Shown here piece by piece: positions 7,501 through 8,923 of a stretch of 8,923 bases of DNA. The notes beneath the pieces were generated by a model that saw nothing but the letters and a program-made list of their open reading frames with translations, was not told the DNA's origin and made no database searches. Every line of letters starts with the position of its first letter. Position 1 is the first letter of the stretch. A program made the translations under genes and the position numbers. Origin of the DNA: JAUVXJ01 sp964577995 (GTDB lineage: Bacteria > Chloroflexota > Anaerolineae > UBA7937 > B3-Chlor); the NCBI GenBank assembly GCA_964577995.1, contig CAZOBP010000118.1, positions 1 to 8,923 of the forward strand, given 5' to 3'.

Positions 7501-7591
7501 CTGCACGGTGGCCTGCCCCAGCGGCGCCATCCAGCAGCGGGTCTTCGAGAAGACGCAGTTGATGGCGATGCTGGATGCGGCTCTGGACTAG
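4562..7591 (+). CDS. Double HdrA: tandem fusion of two HdrA-like flavin/Fe-S modules
   Basis: This 1009-aa cytoplasmic protein contains two HdrA modules. Module 1 (about 1-445) has FAD loop VVGAGIAGMQ (15-24), GGFMPLLDRTFPT (46-58), four cysteines at 61, 64, 74 and 79, an inserted ferredoxin (C119/122/125/129 and C166/169/172/176) and the flavin-proximal cluster motif IQCVGSRD followed by C267, C272, C276-C277. Module 2 (about 455-935) begins with the HdrA N-terminal domain (VGVFVCQCDGN, 460-470; C500; VVVAGCTSR, 520-528; C557), then FAD loop VIGGGAAGME (602-611) and a second cluster motif, C751, C762, C766-C767. The C-terminus has two further [4Fe-4S] motifs: C944/947/950/954 and C975/978/981/985. 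HdrA is the flavin subunit that bifurcates or confurcates electrons among MvhD, HdrCB and ferredoxin. Module 2 lacks the inserted ferredoxin; module 1 lacks the N-terminal domain. Ordinary HdrA is about 650 aa. No frameshift or internal stop is seen, so the fusion looks genuine. ATG 4562 has an AGGA at 4550-4553. Confidence 0.92.
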   Translation: MSAKDETQRRGGVLVVGAGIAGMQASLVLAEMGFKVHLLDRAPAIGGFMPLLDRTFPTNTCGLCFMSPTPPALCPFIECSRHPLIELVPYAEVEGLEGGPGEFQASILHKARYVDGALCNGCGECAAVCPVQVPRELGGGLETRRAIYRPYPQAFPGTFVVDNTACTECGECLKVCGPGAINLKMEERRSTLNVGAVVLTPGFEPFDASLKTEFGYGVHQNVLTSIQFERMLSLTAPSGGLPVRPSDDEAPRRMAFIQCVGSRDISCDRGYCSSICCMYATKQAMLATERLPDVEVTIFHMDVRTFGKGFERYYERAKEEYGVKYRRSMVSRVRELADSRNLTLSCVDDEGRPQEEEFDLVVLSVGFGPPLGSEALAESVGISLNAYGFSSTEPFSPQETSRPGVFVAGGFREPQDIPQVVVEACGAAAAAAEVLAGQRAAKMPGEYPAERDVSDEDVRVGVFVCQCDGNVADVVDVASLEEYSAQLLDVAHVEQVAAACRPDGRAAMRSVIAEKELNRVVVAGCTSRLFDDMLKDTVRQAGLNPCLLERADLREGCAWVHKDDPEQATVKARQLVAMAVAKARLLTPSQGAGAEVSPGALVIGGGAAGMEAALSLARQGFFVHLVEREKELGGHLRHIHYTLGGGDPQRYLEELIEEVEGSEGIAVHLGAELKGVVWEPGAYRSTISFGDRTEELVHGVIVVATGGEEVEPTEYLYGEHPQVVTQRELEERIAGDEQSLGDVKNVIMIQCVGSREPDRPYCSRICCSVAVKNALRLKELNPEANIFVLFRDMRTYGFQEDFYRQAREAGVIFVRYELETKPKVEAADGGLRVLVRDPILGADLTLEADLVVLSVGVESHQRGLAQLLDVPLDEDGFFQEADSKVRPMDFETVGMYLCGLCQGPKNIEECISQGKGAAARAAVMLAKQRLEGQPAVPFVNPRLCIACGRCIETCPYGALIADEETGITEVVPLLCQGCGACTVACPSGAIQQRVFEKTQLMAMLDAALD

Positions 7592-7634
7592 TCGGTGTTG
7601 TCCGGGCGCTGTAGAGTAGCATGGAGCTAGGATC

Positions 7635-8057
7635 ATGGAGAGTTTCGAGCCCAGAATCGTGGCCTTCCTGTGCAACTGGTGCGCCTACACAGGCGCTGAC
7701 CTGGCAGGGACCTCCAGGCTTCAGTACCCACCAAACGTGAGGACCATTCGCGTGATGTGCACGGGGGGCGTGGACCCTATCTACGTGATCAAGGCCCTTC
7801 TGGAGGGTGCTGACGGGGTGCTCATCGGAGGTTGCCATCCGGGGGACTGCCACTACCAGAGCGGCAATCTCAAGGCCCGTCGCAGAGTAGCCATCCTGAG
7901 CAGTATCCTGGAACAGTTAGGGCTCGATCCCGACCGCGTCTGGCTGCGTTGGATCAGCGCCAGCGAGGGGAAGCGCTTCGCCGACACCATCGAGGAGATG
8001 GTTCAGGCGCTCAAGGAGAAAGGGCCCAACCCCATGCGCGAGGTTTGGGCGATCTAG
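7635..8057 (+). CDS. mvhD: MvhD-type hydrogenase/Hdr-linked iron-sulfur subunit
   Basis: This 140-aa protein is the delta-subunit family (MvhD/FlpD) that carries a [2Fe-2S] cluster and delivers electrons from a hydrogenase, formate dehydrogenase or NADH module to the flavin of HdrA. Seen here are FLCNWCAYTGADLAGTSR (11-28), RVMCTGGVDP (39-48) and GADGVLIGGCHPGDCHYQ (58-75), giving Cys13, Cys16, Cys42, Cys67 and Cys72, the usual conserved set. The length matches stand-alone members. ATG 7635 has GGAG (7623-7626) 8 nt upstream. It follows the double HdrA by 43 nt and precedes the FdhB-like gene by 24 nt, so it is placed as the bridge between donor and HdrA. No catalytic hydrogenase subunit is adjacent within the window. 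Confidence 0.93.
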   Translation: MESFEPRIVAFLCNWCAYTGADLAGTSRLQYPPNVRTIRVMCTGGVDPIYVIKALLEGADGVLIGGCHPGDCHYQSGNLKARRRVAILSSILEQLGLDPDRVWLRWISASEGKRFADTIEEMVQALKEKGPNPMREVWAI

Positions 8058-8081
8058 CGGGATGGTGCGGAGGCGCAACGT

Positions 8082-8923
8082 ATGAGCGTGAAGGCGGTGG
8101 TGGAGGTCAAGGAAGGAGACGTGCTGGCCGCGTTGAGGCAGTTCCTGCGAGGGCTGCTGGAGGCGCAGGTCGTGGACGCACTGTTGGTCCCGCTGGAGCT
8201 ACCTTCCGGTGACGCCGTTGTGCAGACGCTGGTCAAGGATCCTGAGAGACTGGAGAGGGCGAACCCCTTGGCACCTGTGATGCCGGTCAATTCTGCCAGC
8301 CTGGTGTCCAGGTTGACCCGCCGTGGCAATCGGGAGAAAGTGGGCGTGGTGCTCAGGTCCTGCGAGATGAGAGCGCTGATCGAGCTGGTGAAGCTCCAGC
8401 AGGCCAGTCTGGATAACCTGGTGACCCTGGGCATAGACTGCCTGGGCACCTATGAGGTGACTGAGTACGCGCAACTGAGGAGTGATGACGACGATGGTTC
8501 TGGCCCCTCGAGAGAACAACTGAAGGCAGCTAGTCAAGGGGAGATCCTGCCGGTGGAAGGCTACGAGTTCCGTGCTGCCTGCCAGATCTGTGAGTACCCG
8601 GTACCCGCCAACGTGGACATTGCCATAGGGATCATCGGTGTGGATACGGAGACCAAAATCTTGCTGGACATGGGGCCGGAGATAGGAAAAGAGGTACTGG
8701 AGAAGCTGGGCCTTGGGGAGGGCGAGGCTCCCGCCAGAGAAGAAACAGTCGCCAAGCTCGTCGCAGAGAGGGAGAAGGCCAGGGACGAGGCCTTCAGCAA
8801 CTTCCGGGAGCGCGTCAACGACGTACCCAGCCTGGTGGCCCAGTTCTCCACGTGCATCTCGTGCCATAACTGCGCCCATGCCTGCCCTATCTGCTACTGC
8901 AAGGAGTGTATCTTCGAGACCGA
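8082..8923 (+). CDS. FdhB/FrhB-like flavin and iron-sulfur subunit, 3' end outside window
   Basis: The frame runs from ATG 8082 (GGAGG at 8069-8073, 8 nt upstream) to the window end without a stop, giving 280 residues of a longer protein. It belongs to the formate dehydrogenase beta/coenzyme F420 hydrogenase beta family. Seen are VGVVLRSCEMRALIELVKLQ (87-106, family form K/R-x-CE-x-RA), TLGIDCLGTYE (115-125), the pair C167-x2-C170 in CQICEYP, and near the break C258-x2-C261-x2-C264-x3-C268 followed by C271, C273 and C276, resembling the CYCKEC segment of FdhB. Family members bind FAD and Fe-S clusters and connect a catalytic dehydrogenase or a soluble carrier such as F420 to the Hdr complex. 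Here it most likely loads MvhD with electrons. The donor is not visible: a formate dehydrogenase alpha gene might follow. An acidic, poorly conserved loop lies at 132-152. Confidence 0.85.
   Translation, partial: MSVKAVVEVKEGDVLAALRQFLRGLLEAQVVDALLVPLELPSGDAVVQTLVKDPERLERANPLAPVMPVNSASLVSRLTRRGNREKVGVVLRSCEMRALIELVKLQQASLDNLVTLGIDCLGTYEVTEYAQLRSDDDDGSGPSREQLKAASQGEILPVEGYEFRAACQICEYPVPANVDIAIGIIGVDTETKILLDMGPEIGKEVLEKLGLGEGEAPAREETVAKLVAEREKARDEAFSNFRERVNDVPSLVAQFSTCISCHNCAHACPICYCKECIFET

Noticed and set aside
1..8923. CRISPR arrays, insertion sequences, tRNA genes, phage or plasmid features
   Set aside because: Reading both strands showed no regular direct repeats, transposase motifs, terminal inverted repeats or tRNA cloverleaf patterns.

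Overview
The window is GC-rich, and every gene lies on the + strand. It looks like the chromosome of a strictly anaerobic bacterium that uses corrinoid/Wood-Ljungdahl C1 chemistry and flavin-based electron transfer. The evidence is a RACo-type corrinoid activator followed by a cluster of heterodisulfide reductase-like (Hdr) subunits rich in iron-sulfur motifs. The phylum cannot be fixed from this sequence alone. A Chloroflexota (Dehalococcoidia-like), Actinobacteriota or clostridial acetogen-like anaerobe would all fit.

Layout. (1) Positions 1-873 hold the C-terminal part of a RACo/DUF4445 ASKHA-fold ATPase, cut by the window edge. (2) A 445-aa malic enzyme follows after 53 nt, probably in the same transcript. 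(3) Positions 2265-2710 form a 446-nt non-coding stretch. It has a hairpin after the malic enzyme stop, an extended -10 promoter (TGGTATACT), several stable inverted repeats, and a segment resembling the tip of SRP RNA. (4) An Rrf2-family regulator (148 aa, GTG start at 2711) carries four clustered cysteines suited to sensing through an Fe-S cluster. (5) A 168-nt intergenic stretch holds two dyads and a promoter-like pair whose -35 box lies inside an 11-bp bulged hairpin. (6) A tight operon runs to the window end: an HdrC-HdrB fusion, a 1009-aa double HdrA, an MvhD-type [2Fe-2S] subunit, and an FdhB/FrhB-like flavin/Fe-S subunit cut by the window edge. Gaps between these genes are 24, 43 and 24 nt.

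How it may work together. The FdhB/FrhB-like protein probably feeds electrons from an unseen donor into MvhD. MvhD passes them to the double HdrA, which keeps two complete FAD-binding sites, each with its own nearby cysteine cluster motif. HdrCB, with two [4Fe-4S] ferredoxin motifs and two CCG modules, would reduce an unknown substrate. No hydrogenase or formate dehydrogenase catalytic subunit is visible. The Rrf2 regulator next door is the obvious candidate controller. The most unusual element is the double HdrA, in which the parts of one canonical HdrA (inserted ferredoxin, N-terminal domain, C-terminal ferredoxin) are divided between two flavin modules in one chain.
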